NCBI RefSeq assembly: GCF_030209475.1
Contig: NZ_JARVRW010000007.1
Coordinates: forward strand, 62,001 to 126,000
Direction of reading: 5' to 3'
From: Microbacterium sp. lyk4-40-TSB-66
GTDB lineage: Bacteria > Actinomycetota > Actinomycetes > Actinomycetales > Microbacteriaceae
Length of the DNA stretch: 64,000 bases
Shown: piece by piece, positions 52,961-62,098 of the stretch
How positions within the stretch are numbered: the stretch's first letter is position 1
Layout of the letters: the number at the start of each line of letters is the position of its first letter
Notes under the pieces: generated by a model
Databases searched by the model: none
The model's input: the letters and a program-made list of their open reading frames with translations, nothing else
What the model was told of the DNA's origin: nothing
Program-made: the position numbers and the translations under genes

Positions 52961-53030
52961 TCGGGTGTGGACGCCGGGCCCGCGTGACGCCGCGGGTGGA
53001 GCAGCGCGACACGTGCCCGCCGATGAGGCC

Positions 53031-56000
53031 TCAGATGACGGCGGCCGACCAGGGGTCGGGGCGGCCGTAGCGGTGTGCGGCGATCGACACCGCCTGCTCG
53101 CGCAGGAACGGCAGCAGCTCCAGACGACCGGCCGTGGTGACCTCGTCGGCGTACACCGTCAGCGACAGGTCGGCCCCCACGGTCTCGGCGACCGCCGTGC
53201 GCAGGGCGACGACGGTGTCGGTCGGACCGACCAGCCGGATGCGCTGCGGTCGCACCGACGGGATGACGGCGTCGACCGCGTCGGCATCCGGGATGCCACC
53301 CGCCAGGCGCTGCAACCACTCCGCGTCGCTCTCGACCGAGACCGCCACGTTCGCCTCGCCGAGCAGGTGCCGCACCGCCGCGGGCAGCCCCACGGGCGTG
53401 CTGAGGGTGAACGTCGAACCCGAGCGCACCGCCGCGACGAGCACGCGCAGCACCGCCTGCCAGGCCGCGTCGCCGGTGGCGCGCACCGCGACGTCGGCCG
53501 GACGGTACCGGCGGAGGTTGCGCTCGACCCGCAGGCGCGAGACGTCGGTGACGCGGCCGAACTCGCGGTCCCACGCCACGGCGTCCGACAGCGCGCCGCG
53601 GCGGAGCCACTCGAACGCCTCGTACGACAGGGTCGGCTGCGCGGCCTCGATGAGCGCGGTGATGCGGCTGTCGAGCCCGCGCAGGTGCAGGGTCGACGAC
53701 GACGCGCCGCCCGACGAGGGCCGCCACGAGCCGAGCGTGACCAGGCGGTTCGGTCCGCCCGACATCGCACCGGTGCCCGCGGCCGCCTCACCCCAGCCGC
53801 CGAGCGGCTCCCGCTGCACGACCCCGCCCGTCGAGGGGCGGTTGACGCGCAGCACCGCGGCCTGGGCGGTGTCGAGCCACAGCTCGAGGTCGCCGACGTC
53901 GCGCGTGTGCAGACCCGCCACGAACCCGGAGCCGATGGCGTTCTGCAGCTCGATCGCCCGGGTCACGGTGGGCGCGTGCAGGATGCCGAGCACGGGAGCG
54001 GCGACAGCCGCCCGGGTGAGGTGCGAACCCGCGGTGACGCCCGTGCGCACGCCCGGCGACCAGAAGCGCCCGGCCGTCTCGGCGCCGAGGTCGAGCTCGC
54101 GCGGCTCGATCAGCCATCGCTCGCCCTCGCCGAGCACCGTCAGTGCCCGGCGCACCTCGCCCGCGGGCTCCTCGACGAGCGGACCGATGTCGGACAGCGG
54201 GTCGTCGGCGGGTCCGACCCGCAGCGATGAGACGGTGTCGGCGAGCTGGTCGAGGAACGGCGTCGACCGACCGACCGCTCCCACCAGGATGACGAGCGAC
54301 ACGGCGGTCGCCGCCTGCCCCGCCCGCGCGAAGGCGCCTGCCACGATGTCGGCCACGGCGGCGTCGAGGTCGGCCGAGGGCGCGACGATCGCGGCGTTCC
54401 GCCCGGCGGTGAGGGCCTGCAGCTTCGCAGCCGGGCGCCAGGCGGCGAAGCGCTCAGCGGTCGCGCGAGCCCCGGCGAGCAGCACGCGATCCACGCCGGG
54501 GTGGACGACCACCGCGCGCCCCGACGCCTCCTCGTTCAGGTCGACGTAGACGAGCAGGTCGCGCGGCACACCCGCCGCCCACAGCGCCTCGGCGACGACC
54601 GCCCCCGCCCGACGGGCACGGGGCGAGGGGGTCAGCAGCACGCCCGACCCCGCGGCGAGAGCGGCGAGGGTCTCGGCGGCGCACAGGCCCACAGGAGCAT
54701 TCCACCGCGGGGCGACGACGCTCACCCGGTCGGGAAGGAAGACGGCTCCCGGCACCCGGTCGAGCTCCTTCGCGGTCGCGGCGTAGTAGGCGGCGGCATC
54801 CACCGCCTGGCTCACCTCGGCGTCGGCCTCGGTCAGCAGCGCCCCACCCTCGGCGGCGAGAACCTCGATGAGCTCCGCGCGGCGCGCGGCGAGCGTCCGG
54901 GACGCGCTCTGCAGCACGGCCGCCCGCTCGGCCGCAGCCAGCGCGCCCCAGGGCTCGGCGGCCGCGCGCACACGCCGCACGGCGGCATCGAGCCCCTCTT
55001 CGTCGTCGATGCGCCCGGCCGCAGCCGTCGCGTCCCCGGCGGTCGATGCGGCGACGCCCGCGAGCACGTCGGTCGCCCAGGCGCGGTCGTCCGCGATCGT
55101 CGCATCGGTGTCGGCGACGTTGCGGAAACCGGGCGCCCCACCGGCGAGCTCGGCGCTCTCCCGGGCCGAGAACACCGCCGTGTCGACGAACGCCTGACCG
55201 CCGAACAGCATCTGCTGCACGTCGGGACCGAGTGACGAGGTGTCACCGGATGCCGCTGCCTCGCGCGCGATGCCGAGCACCGCCTGGGTGAGCCCGGGCT
55301 CGGCGGTGTCGTCGTCCGCGCGGTCGCGGAGGATCGCCGGGTCGTCCTCGCCTCCGCGCTGCGGGCGGCGGGTGGTCGGGGCCGGTTCGTCGGCCGCCGC
55401 GAGGGCGCGGCGCGCCCGCGCGGCCACGGCCGAGGTCTCGGGCTCGTCGAGGTCGGCCGCGTCGACGGCGGCACCCTCGGCGGCGTCCCTCGCGTCGGCC
55501 TCCTCGGCGGCGTCCTCCGCGTCGGCATCCTCGGCGACCGTGGCGGCGGCCCCCCGGGGGACGGCGAGGGGCAGGGCGGGGGCCGCGGCGACCGCCCCGG
55601 CGTACTCCGTGGCGAGGCGACCGGCCACGGCATCCAGGTCATCGGGGTGCACGGCGGCCGCGGCGACCACGTGCTCGGCATCGGGCCTCCAGGGCGTCGC
55701 GCGCGGAAGAACGAGTCGCAGCTCGGCGCTCGCTTCCGCGGCGAGGGCGAAGGCGAGGGCCGCGCGTTCCGGGTCGGCCGTGGCGACCTCGAGGCTCAGC
55801 CCCTCGACCCCGCGCGGAGAGACGGCCTCGCGGACGGTGCGTACGAGACCGGCGTCGACCTCGTCGCGTGAGGTGGAGGCGGGGGGCGCCCACCCGTGGC
55901 GCGCGGCGGTCAGCACGTCCGCGGTGTCGACGACCTCGTCGCTGAGGCGCAGCGTCACCCGCGCCCCGTCCCGGGCGACGCGCACCCGGGCCCAGGCGGC

Positions 56001-56804
56001 GAGCTCGCGCACGGCGTCGTGCGTCTCGGCCACGGCGATCGGCAGCGAGATGCCGGCGCGGACGCCCTCGAGCCGCGGCTCTTCGAGTATGCGCGTCAGC
56101 ACCGCCATCGTGGCATCCAGGTCATCGCGACCGGTGGCGACGAGGGTGACGTGCGTTCCCGCCGCCTCGGCGGCCAGGAACACCGGCAGCACCCGCTCGG
56201 CGACATGCTCCACATCGGCGGTGAAGGCCCAGGGTGTCCGACGCGCCGACACGTCGGACAGCGCGAACGACACGCGATCGAGGTCTTCCCGCGAGACGAG
56301 GGAACGGATGCCGTCGAGGCGACGCCGTGCGCCCGTCTCGCCGAGCACCGCCGGCCCGGCCAGGCGAACGTCGAGGATGCACCCGTCCTCGGCGGCGGCC
56401 GCGAGCTCCGCCCCGAGTCGCTCGGGTCGCGCGTCGAGGGCGAGCTGACCGAGCAGCTCGCGCAGCGCGCGGCGGGCGATCGGGACTGCCGGAGTGGGGA
56501 GCACGGGTGCGACCGCCGCCCCGATCTGCAGAGCGCCGCGCACGAACCAGGGAAGCGTCGACGGGGTCTCGGCGGCGAGGCGATGCAGTGCCGCCGCGGC
56601 CGACGTCACGCTCTCGGGCCGCACGACACCGTCGAACACCCGCGCGACGAAGGCCGCCGCGTCAGGGTCGGTCGGCAGCGCGCCGCGACGCGCGGTGACG
56701 GCAGCGACGGGGCGCCACGAGAACGTCCGGATCTCGGCGGCGGCCCGCGAAGCCGGGTCGGAGGAGAGCGCTGGACCTGCGGCGCGAGGGTCGTTCGTGC
56801 TCAT
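53031..56804 (-). CDS. PutA-like protein (proline dehydrogenase/ALDH homologue) with both active sites apparently lost
   Basis: A 1257-residue homologue of bifunctional proline dehydrogenase/glutamate-semialdehyde dehydrogenase. The framework is clear: residues 100-400 follow the PRODH barrel, 620-1030 the aldehyde dehydrogenase, with WNAPVGLCAAETLAAL, SLRVGPADDP, GEGERWLIEPREL, EPLGGWG and GGPNRLVTLGSWRP. Catalytic positions differ. The Cys of GQxCS is Ala832 in GQAATA (829-834); the general-base Glu position is Leu798 in ALTAGRNA; the EFFGP segment is RAAVAAP. In the PRODH part the usual VVKGAN is RLSDEVV (286-292) and the Asp/Glu of LDMEEY is LVATGRD. An acidic Ala-rich insert lies at 420-460. 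Probably a pseudoenzyme. Family comparison is from memory. Confidence 0.85.
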   Translation of the reverse strand: MSTNDPRAAGPALSSDPASRAAAEIRTFSWRPVAAVTARRGALPTDPDAAAFVARVFDGVVRPESVTSAAAALHRLAAETPSTLPWFVRGALQIGAAVAPVLPTPAVPIARRALRELLGQLALDARPERLGAELAAAAEDGCILDVRLAGPAVLGETGARRRLDGIRSLVSREDLDRVSFALSDVSARRTPWAFTADVEHVAERVLPVFLAAEAAGTHVTLVATGRDDLDATMAVLTRILEEPRLEGVRAGISLPIAVAETHDAVRELAAWARVRVARDGARVTLRLSDEVVDTADVLTAARHGWAPPASTSRDEVDAGLVRTVREAVSPRGVEGLSLEVATADPERAALAFALAAEASAELRLVLPRATPWRPDAEHVVAAAAVHPDDLDAVAGRLATEYAGAVAAAPALPLAVPRGAAATVAEDADAEDAAEEADARDAAEGAAVDAADLDEPETSAVAARARRALAAADEPAPTTRRPQRGGEDDPAILRDRADDDTAEPGLTQAVLGIAREAAASGDTSSLGPDVQQMLFGGQAFVDTAVFSARESAELAGGAPGFRNVADTDATIADDRAWATDVLAGVAASTAGDATAAAGRIDDEEGLDAAVRRVRAAAEPWGALAAAERAAVLQSASRTLAARRAELIEVLAAEGGALLTEADAEVSQAVDAAAYYAATAKELDRVPGAVFLPDRVSVVAPRWNAPVGLCAAETLAALAAGSGVLLTPSPRARRAGAVVAEALWAAGVPRDLLVYVDLNEEASGRAVVVHPGVDRVLLAGARATAERFAAWRPAAKLQALTAGRNAAIVAPSADLDAAVADIVAGAFARAGQAATAVSLVILVGAVGRSTPFLDQLADTVSSLRVGPADDPLSDIGPLVEEPAGEVRRALTVLGEGERWLIEPRELDLGAETAGRFWSPGVRTGVTAGSHLTRAAVAAPVLGILHAPTVTRAIELQNAIGSGFVAGLHTRDVGDLELWLDTAQAAVLRVNRPSTGGVVQREPLGGWGEAAAGTGAMSGGPNRLVTLGSWRPSSGGASSSTLHLRGLDSRITALIEAAQPTLSYEAFEWLRRGALSDAVAWDREFGRVTDVSRLRVERNLRRYRPADVAVRATGDAAWQAVLRVLVAAVRSGSTFTLSTPVGLPAAVRHLLGEANVAVSVESDAEWLQRLAGGIPDADAVDAVIPSVRPQRIRLVGPTDTVVALRTAVAETVGADLSLTVYADEVTTAGRLELLPFLREQAVSIAAHRYGRPDPWSAAVI

Positions 56805-57026
56805 GCCCGTCAGCCTAAACATCGCGCGCGTGCCACCTCGGCGGCCCGCCGCGCACGTCGAGGATCGACCCCGTAAGACCCGCTGACGGCCTGTCCCCCA
56901 AATGGCCGACACTTTTTGGACCCTAACCATCAATTCGCAGGAATTCCTTCGCATTCCGGCCGTCTCGTGTTTCGATAGCCATGGGTACCCCACCATTTAT
57001 CCCCCCTGGATGGAAGGTCACTCCAC

Positions 57027-58151
57027 GTGAACCGTTTCTCGAAGACGGTCGTCGGCGCTGCCGCGATCGGCCTGTTCCTGACCACCGCCGCCAGTGCTCC
57101 CGCGCTGGCGCAGACCCCCACGTCATCCCCCGACGCGGCCGTCGACGGCGTCGACGCGCAGCTGCTCGAGGCGATGGCGGCCGACCTCGGCACCGACGTC
57201 TCCGGCGCACAGGACGTGCTGCGTTTCCAGGCCGACGCGGCCGAGACCGCAGACGAGGTCGCCGGCGTCGCCGGTGACGCGTTCGCCGGCACCTGGCTCG
57301 ACGAGTCGACGCAGACGGTGTACGCCGCGGCGACCACCGATTCGGCCCTCGATGCCGCCGCGGACGCGGGCGCCGTACCCGTCGCCGCCGAGTACTCGCT
57401 CGCCGAGCTCGAGGCCATCACCGCGCAGATCGAGGCGAGCCCCGTTCCCGACACGATCCCCTCCTGGTGGATCGACGTCGAGGCGAACGACGTCGTCGTC
57501 GATGTCGTCGCCGGCGGCGAGCAGGCCGCGACCGCGTTCGTGGCGACGCTCGGAGCCCCCGCCGACGCGGTACGCCTTCAGACGGGCGTCGAGGCGCCCG
57601 AGACCTTCGCCACGATCCGCGGCGGCATCTCGTACCTCATCAACAACGCCGGGCGCTGCTCGGTCGGCTTCGCGGTGCAGGGCGGCTTCATCACCGCCGG
57701 GCACTGCGGCGTGACCGGCGACAGCACGACCTACGGAACCTTCCGCGGGTCGTCGTTCCCCGGCAACGACTACGCCTGGGTCGCAACCCCGAACCACACT
57801 CCCGTGGGCCAGGTGTCGGACTACAGCGGCGGCACGGTCGCGGTGAAGGGCTCGACCGCCGCAGCCGTCGGCGCCACGGTGTGCCGCTCGGGTTCGACCA
57901 CCGGCTGGCACTGCGGACGCATCCAGGGCTACAACTCCACCGTGCGCTACGCGGAGGGTTCGGTCTCGGGCCTCATCCGCACGAGCGTCTGCGCCGAGCC
58001 CGGCGACTCGGGCGGATCGCTGATCGCCGGCAACCAGGCGCAGGGCGTCACCTCGGGCGGCTCCGGTGACTGCACCTCCGGCGGCACGACCTACTTCCAG
58101 CCGGTCAACGAGATCCTGCAGGCCTACAACCTCCGTCTGCTCACCAGCTAG
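57027..58151 (+). CDS. Secreted alpha-lytic/streptogrisin-type serine protease (S1) with propeptide
   Basis: A 374-residue exported protease. Signal peptide to about residue 29 (PALAQ), then an alpha-lytic-protease-like propeptide that guides folding, and a mature chymotrypsin-fold domain from about residue 195 (TIRGGISYLINNAGRCSVG). The triad is visible: His in TAGHCG, Asp in GNDYAWV and Ser in EPGDSGGSL. Cysteine pairs near His and Ser fit the two to three disulfides of streptogrisins. The GTG at 57027 is used with GGAAGG upstream. It degrades extracellular protein. Followed by repeated hairpins. Confidence 0.92.
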   Translation: MNRFSKTVVGAAAIGLFLTTAASAPALAQTPTSSPDAAVDGVDAQLLEAMAADLGTDVSGAQDVLRFQADAAETADEVAGVAGDAFAGTWLDESTQTVYAAATTDSALDAAADAGAVPVAAEYSLAELEAITAQIEASPVPDTIPSWWIDVEANDVVVDVVAGGEQAATAFVATLGAPADAVRLQTGVEAPETFATIRGGISYLINNAGRCSVGFAVQGGFITAGHCGVTGDSTTYGTFRGSSFPGNDYAWVATPNHTPVGQVSDYSGGTVAVKGSTAAAVGATVCRSGSTTGWHCGRIQGYNSTVRYAEGSVSGLIRTSVCAEPGDSGGSLIAGNQAQGVTSGGSGDCTSGGTTYFQPVNEILQAYNLRLLTS

Positions 58152-58167
58152 TCCCCCCCGGGTACCC

Positions 58168-58352
58168 GAAGCCCCGGCCGCCTCTGGCGGTCGGGGCTTC
58201 ATCGCGGTCGCGCTAGCGGCCGGTCGAGACGACGCCCCCGCCGCCTCTGGCGGTCGGGGCTTCATCGCGGTCGCGGGAGCGGCCGGGTGAAACGGCGCCC
58301 CCGCCGCCTCCGGCGGTCGGGGCTTCATCGCGGTCGCGGGAGCGGCGCGCGT
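58168..58352. repeat. 63-bp tandem repeat, each with a terminator-like hairpin
   Basis: Nearly identical 63-bp units begin at 58178, 58241 and 58304 (the last partial). Each carries GCCGCC-TCTG-GGCGGT-like arms and the first unit forms a full stem GAAGCCCC (58168-58175) / GGGGCTTC (58193-58200). The first copy lies 17 bp after the protease stop and is its likely terminator; the others look like duplications. Confidence 0.8.
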
Positions 58353-58549
58353 CGCTGGAAGACGACCTCGGGCTCGTCCGTCTGGGGGATCGCGCCACCG
58401 GGACGCACACGGCGCGTGTGCGCCTCACGGCCGAGGCGGAGGAGCGGCTGGGTGGGCCCGCCTGGTACTCGTACGCGGTGGCGGAGCGCATCGTCGGCGA
58501 CCTCTATCCGCTGTACCGGGAGCCGCCGCGCCACTCCGTCGAGGTGTGA
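58349..58549 (+). pseudogene. Possible 3' remnant of an unrecognised gene
   Basis: A frame of 67 codons ending at TGA 58547-58549 reads as protein-like sequence (ASLEDDLGLVRLGDRATG, WYSYAVAERIVGDLYPLYREPP) but has no ATG, GTG or TTG start; upstream it runs straight into the 63-bp repeat array. It looks like the C-terminal end of a gene whose 5' part was lost. Family not recognised. Confidence 0.3.
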
Positions 58550-58678
58550 CGGGCGTCGGTCTCACGCGCGCAGCCGTCGGACGGCCCGCCTCGTCCGGCC
58601 CGTGGGAGCTGAGGGCGCGGCGTGAGCACGACGAACGAGCGAGCCGCGGCATCCTCGCGGCCGCTACTGTCGGTGTCC

Positions 58679-59656
58679 ATGGCCGTGACCTTCACCGACA
58701 TGCCGATCGAGGCCCTGCGCGCGTACCGCCCCGACCTCGCCGAACCCGCGGGGCTCGACGCGTTCTGGACCGAGACGCTCGCGGCGGCGCGCGCCGCCGC
58801 GGGCCCGACCCGCGTCACTCCCGTCGAGGCCCCGATGCGCGCGCTCGGCGTGTCCGACCTCGCCTTCACCGGTTTCGGCGGCGACGAGATCCGCGGTTGG
58901 GTGGTGCGTCCGCACGGCGACGAGGTGCTCCCCGCGGTCATCGAGTACATCGGCTACGGCGGCGGGCGGGGGCTTCCGGGCGAGCGCGTGAACTGGGCGG
59001 CGGCGGGCTATGTGCACGTCGTGATGGACACGCGGGGCCAGGGCTCGGCGTGGAGCGTGGGAGCGACTCCCGACCCCCACGGATCGGCCGCCGCCTTCCC
59101 CGGTGTGATGACCCGCGGCATCCTGCATCCGGACGAGTACTACTACCGCCGGCTCATCACCGACGCGGTCCGCCTCGTCGACGAGGTGCGGGCGCTGCCG
59201 GGGGTGGATGCCGACAGGGTCGCCGTCACCGGCGCGAGCCAGGGCGGAGGTCTGGCGATCGCGGCGGCCGCACTCTCGGGCGAGGCGGTGGCGGCCGTCA
59301 TGCCCGACGTGCCTTTCCTGTGCGATTTTCCGAACGGCATCGTGCGGACGCCCTCGCCACCGTTCACCGAGATCACGCGCTTCCTCGCGGTGCACCGCGA
59401 CGACGCCGACCGGGTGCTGCACACGCTGTCGCACGTCGACGGCGCGGTCCTCGCGCGCCGCATCCGCGTTCCGGCGTACTTCTCGGTCGCCTTCATGGAC
59501 GACGTCGTGCTCCCGTCGGGGGTGTTCGCGGCGTTCCACGCCCTCGCCTCGGACGATGCCGCGATCGAGGAGTACCCCTACAACGGGCACGAGGGCGGCG
59601 GATACCGGCACTGGATCAAGCAGGTCGCCTGGCTGGACGCCCGCTTCGGGCGCTGA
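58679..59656 (+). CDS. Acetylxylan esterase/cephalosporin-C deacetylase family protein
   Basis: A 325-residue alpha/beta-hydrolase of the AXE1 family. It opens MAVTFTDMPIEALRAYRP, the usual start of the family, which is why I use the ATG at 58679 rather than the GTG at 58622. DTRGQGSAWS is the oxyanion region; GASQGGG holds the Ser nucleophile near residue 180; Asp is in SVAFMDDVVLP and His in NGHEGGG. These enzymes remove acetyl groups from xylo-oligosaccharides or cephalosporin-like esters. No signal peptide, so cytosolic oligosaccharides are the likely substrates. Confidence 0.88.
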   Translation: MAVTFTDMPIEALRAYRPDLAEPAGLDAFWTETLAAARAAAGPTRVTPVEAPMRALGVSDLAFTGFGGDEIRGWVVRPHGDEVLPAVIEYIGYGGGRGLPGERVNWAAAGYVHVVMDTRGQGSAWSVGATPDPHGSAAAFPGVMTRGILHPDEYYYRRLITDAVRLVDEVRALPGVDADRVAVTGASQGGGLAIAAAALSGEAVAAVMPDVPFLCDFPNGIVRTPSPPFTEITRFLAVHRDDADRVLHTLSHVDGAVLARRIRVPAYFSVAFMDDVVLPSGVFAAFHALASDDAAIEEYPYNGHEGGGYRHWIKQVAWLDARFGR

Positions 59657-59761
59657 TCCGGCGGGGCGCAGCCGTCGCGCGGCGGCGCGAAGCGTCGCCG
59701 AAGCCGCGGCGACCGGCACTCATGCGCCGACCGCCCCGTGGCATCCCTCACGCGTTCCCGC

Positions 59762-60322
59762 TCACTCCCAGACGCTGGGAGCCGGTCGCCGCGTCGACGG
59801 CAGGGCCGAGCCCGCCGCCCAGTCGTGGACCCACGCCTCGATGTCGGGCAGCCCCTCGGGACGACCGACGGCGGCGAACAGTTCGTCGTGGGGAACGGTG
59901 CCGCCGGTGCGACGCAGGATCCGCGCGCGGATGATCGCTCGCGCGTAGATCTCGTCGCCGACCAGCGCGCGGTGCTCGAGATACACCGCGCGGTCGTCGT
60001 GGCCGATGAGACGCGTCTCGAGGTCGAACCGCTGCCACAGCTCGAGCGAGCGGCGGAAGGTGATCGTCTCGGCGGCCACGACGGCGTACCAACCCTTCTT
60101 CGTCATCGCCGAGACGAGGCCCGAGCGGGTCAGCAGGTCCCACCGCCCCAGGTCGAAGAGCGACAGGTAGCGCCCGTTGTTCAGGTGGCGCAGCACGTCG
60201 ATGTCGGTGGGCAGCACCCGCAGCCGCATCCGCGTCACCGTGTTGGGGTCGAGGGGGCCCTCGCGGCGGAGGCGGCGACGGGCACGGAGAAGCACGAGAA
60301 GGGTGCGCCAGAGGACGTTCAC
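59762..60322 (-). CDS. Thioesterase-superfamily (4HBT hot-dog) protein
   Basis: About 186 residues from GTG 60322 (start uncertain, no good ribosome site). RMRLRVLPTDIDVLRHLNNGRYLSLFDLGR carries the hot-dog fold active-site helix region (HLNNGRY). EITFRRSLELWQRFDLETRLIG-type strands and DRAVYLEHRALVGDEIYARAIIRARIL follow. Members hydrolyse acyl-CoA thioesters or modify fatty acyl chains. Monocistronic, convergent with the esterase gene. Confidence 0.8.
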   Translation of the reverse strand: MNVLWRTLLVLLRARRRLRREGPLDPNTVTRMRLRVLPTDIDVLRHLNNGRYLSLFDLGRWDLLTRSGLVSAMTKKGWYAVVAAETITFRRSLELWQRFDLETRLIGHDDRAVYLEHRALVGDEIYARAIIRARILRRTGGTVPHDELFAAVGRPEGLPDIEAWVHDWAAGSALPSTRRPAPSVWE

Positions 60323-60440
60323 GAGGGGCGAGCGTAGCGATCCGACGACGGATCGGCCATCGCGTTGTACCCACTCGACAAACCGACCGATCCTGCCGTC
60401 TCCTCTTCCGCTCCGTGCGCCCGTCACCCCCGCGTCGAGT

Positions 60441-60489
60441 GTCCAGAACACGCCGTCGCTTTCGCGGCGATACGGCGTGTTCTGGACAG
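60441..60489. repeat. Perfect 17-bp inverted repeat
   Basis: Arms 60441-60457 (TGTCCAGAACACGCCGT) and 60473-60489 are exact complements around a 15-base loop. It lies in the 271-bp space between thioesterase and GNAT genes, divergent to both. It may be a dispersed palindromic element; no gene is near enough for a terminator role. Confidence 0.8.
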
Positions 60490-60593
60490 TCGATGGATGC
60501 CGACACGGTGAGTCCTCGCGCACTCCCCTACCTCATCGGGTGGGGCTCCGCGACGGATTTCACGCACACCGATCCCGCGCGTAGAGTCGCGCC

Positions 60594-61100
60594 ATGACTG
60601 CGGAAACCCGAACCGACATCGTCGTCCGTCCGGTGCGTGATGTGGATGCCGAGGCCCTGGGCCGCGTGCACGCCACCTGCTGGCACGAGACGTACGACCA
60701 CCTCATCAGCAAGGCGGCCCTCGAAGCCGTCTCGCCCCGACGCATGGCGGAGCTCTGGACCCACTGGGCCTCGCAGGGCGACGACTACCGCATGCACGCC
60801 GCGCTCGTGAACGGCGAGATCGTCGGTTTCGTGGGCTCCGGCCCCGCCCGAGACGACGACGCACCGCGTGAGCGCGAGCTGTACTTCATCTACCTGCTCG
60901 ACGCGCACCACGGGACCGGCATCGGCCAGCAGCTGTTCGACGCCGCGGTCGAGGACGGCGAGGGCCTCTACCTCTGGGTCGCCGACGACAACCCGCGCGC
61001 CCACCGCTTCTACGTGCGCAACGGCTTCGCGCTCGACGGCGCATCGCAGACACAGCCCTTCCTCGGCGAAGAGCTCACCGAGGTACGTTTCGTCCGCTGA
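60594..61100 (+). CDS. GNAT-family N-acetyltransferase
   Basis: A 168-residue GNAT enzyme. [20 protein letters not shown] opens it; [26 protein letters not shown] holds the acetyl-CoA loop (HHGTGIG) and [19 protein letters not shown] the C-terminal motif. It transfers an acetyl group to an unknown amine. Its stop is one base from the GTG of cofE, so the two are co-transcribed; no biochemical link is known. Confidence 0.88.
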   Translation: MTAETRTDIVVRPVRDVDAEALGRVHATCWHETYDHLISKAALEAVSPRRMAELWTHWASQGDDYRMHAALVNGEIVGFVGSGPARDDDAPRERELYFIYLLDAHHGTGIGQQLFDAAVEDGEGLYLWVADDNPRAHRFYVRNGFALDGASQTQPFLGEELTEVRFVR

Positions 61101-61101
61101 C

Positions 61102-61854
61102 GTGCTGCAGGTCTGGGCCCTCGACGGCATCCGTGAGATCACCCCGGGGGACGACCTCGTCGGGGTGATCCTCGGCGCTCTGGCCCAGCCCTTGCAGGAT
61201 GGCGACATCGTCGTCGTCACGAGCAAGATCGTGTCGAAGGCCGAGGGGCGGATCATCCGCGCCGACGACCGCGAAGATGCGATCACGCGCGAGACCGTGC
61301 GCCTCGTGGCATCCCGGACCTCCCCCACCGGACACGTCACGCGCATCGTCGAGAACCCGCTCGGCATCGTCTCGGCCGCCGCCGGCGTCGACGCCAGCAA
61401 CACCCCCGAGGGCACCGTGCTCCTGCTACCCGTCGACCCCGACGCGTCGGCCCGGCGCCTCGCAGAGGGCCTTCGCGAGGTCGCCCGAGTGGGCGTCATC
61501 ATCACCGACACCCTGGGCCGCGCCTGGCGCGAGGGACAGACCGACCACGCCATCGGGGCCGCCGGCATCCATGTCTTCGAGGACCTCCGCGGGACGACGG
61601 ATGCCGAGGGCCGACCGCTCGTGGTCACCCTGCCGTGCGTGGCCGACGAGATCGCCGCGGCCACCGACCTCGTCAAGGGCAAGGCGTCGCGTCGCCCGGT
61701 CGCGATCGTGCGCGGGCGAGCCGACCTGGTGGGAGACCTCGACCTCCCCGGCGCGCGCTCCATCGTGCGCGACCCCGCCCGCGACATGTTCCGCCAGGGC
61801 GCCGACGAGGCGTATGCCGAGGGGTACGCGGCGGGTCGCGCGGCGCGCGACTGA
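61102..61854 (+). CDS. cofE: Coenzyme F420-0:L-glutamate ligase
   Basis: A 250-residue protein of the F420-0:gamma-glutamyl ligase (FbiB N-terminal/CofE) family. [56 protein letters not shown] and [16 protein letters not shown] are the nucleotide- and substrate-binding signatures. It adds glutamate to F420-0 with GTP. Other F420 genes (cofC, cofD, fbiC) are not in this window. It lacks the C-terminal nitroreductase-like domain of mycobacterial FbiB. Confidence 0.9.
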   Translation: MLQVWALDGIREITPGDDLVGVILGALAQPLQDGDIVVVTSKIVSKAEGRIIRADDREDAITRETVRLVASRTSPTGHVTRIVENPLGIVSAAAGVDASNTPEGTVLLLPVDPDASARRLAEGLREVARVGVIITDTLGRAWREGQTDHAIGAAGIHVFEDLRGTTDAEGRPLVVTLPCVADEIAAATDLVKGKASRRPVAIVRGRADLVGDLDLPGARSIVRDPARDMFRQGADEAYAEGYAAGRAARD

Positions 61855-61873
61855 CGCGGCGCCGCTCGCGGCG

Positions 61874-62087
61874 TGTCCCAGAAGGTGCGGTGGCAAGCGC
61901 GCGTTGCTGCACGAAGTGGGACATGCTCGACCGACCCGCTCGGCGCGGCGAGGCATGTCCCAGAAGGTGCGACGGGACGGGCGCATTCCCGCACGAAGCG
62001 GGACACGCTGGACCGACCCGCTCGGCACGGCGAGGCATGTCCCAGAAGGGGCGACAGGACAGGCGCAATCCTGCACGAAGTGGGACA
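61874..62087. repeat. 82-bp tandem repeat with internal palindrome, three copies
   Basis: Units begin at 61874, 61956 and 62038 (the last partial). Each has inverted ends TGTCCCA...TGGGACA with GTGC/GCAC inside, so each can form a hairpin. It lies between cofE and the EcfT gene, which converge, so it can also serve as a two-way terminator. Confidence 0.85.
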
Positions 62088-62098
62088 CGCCGGTGGCG

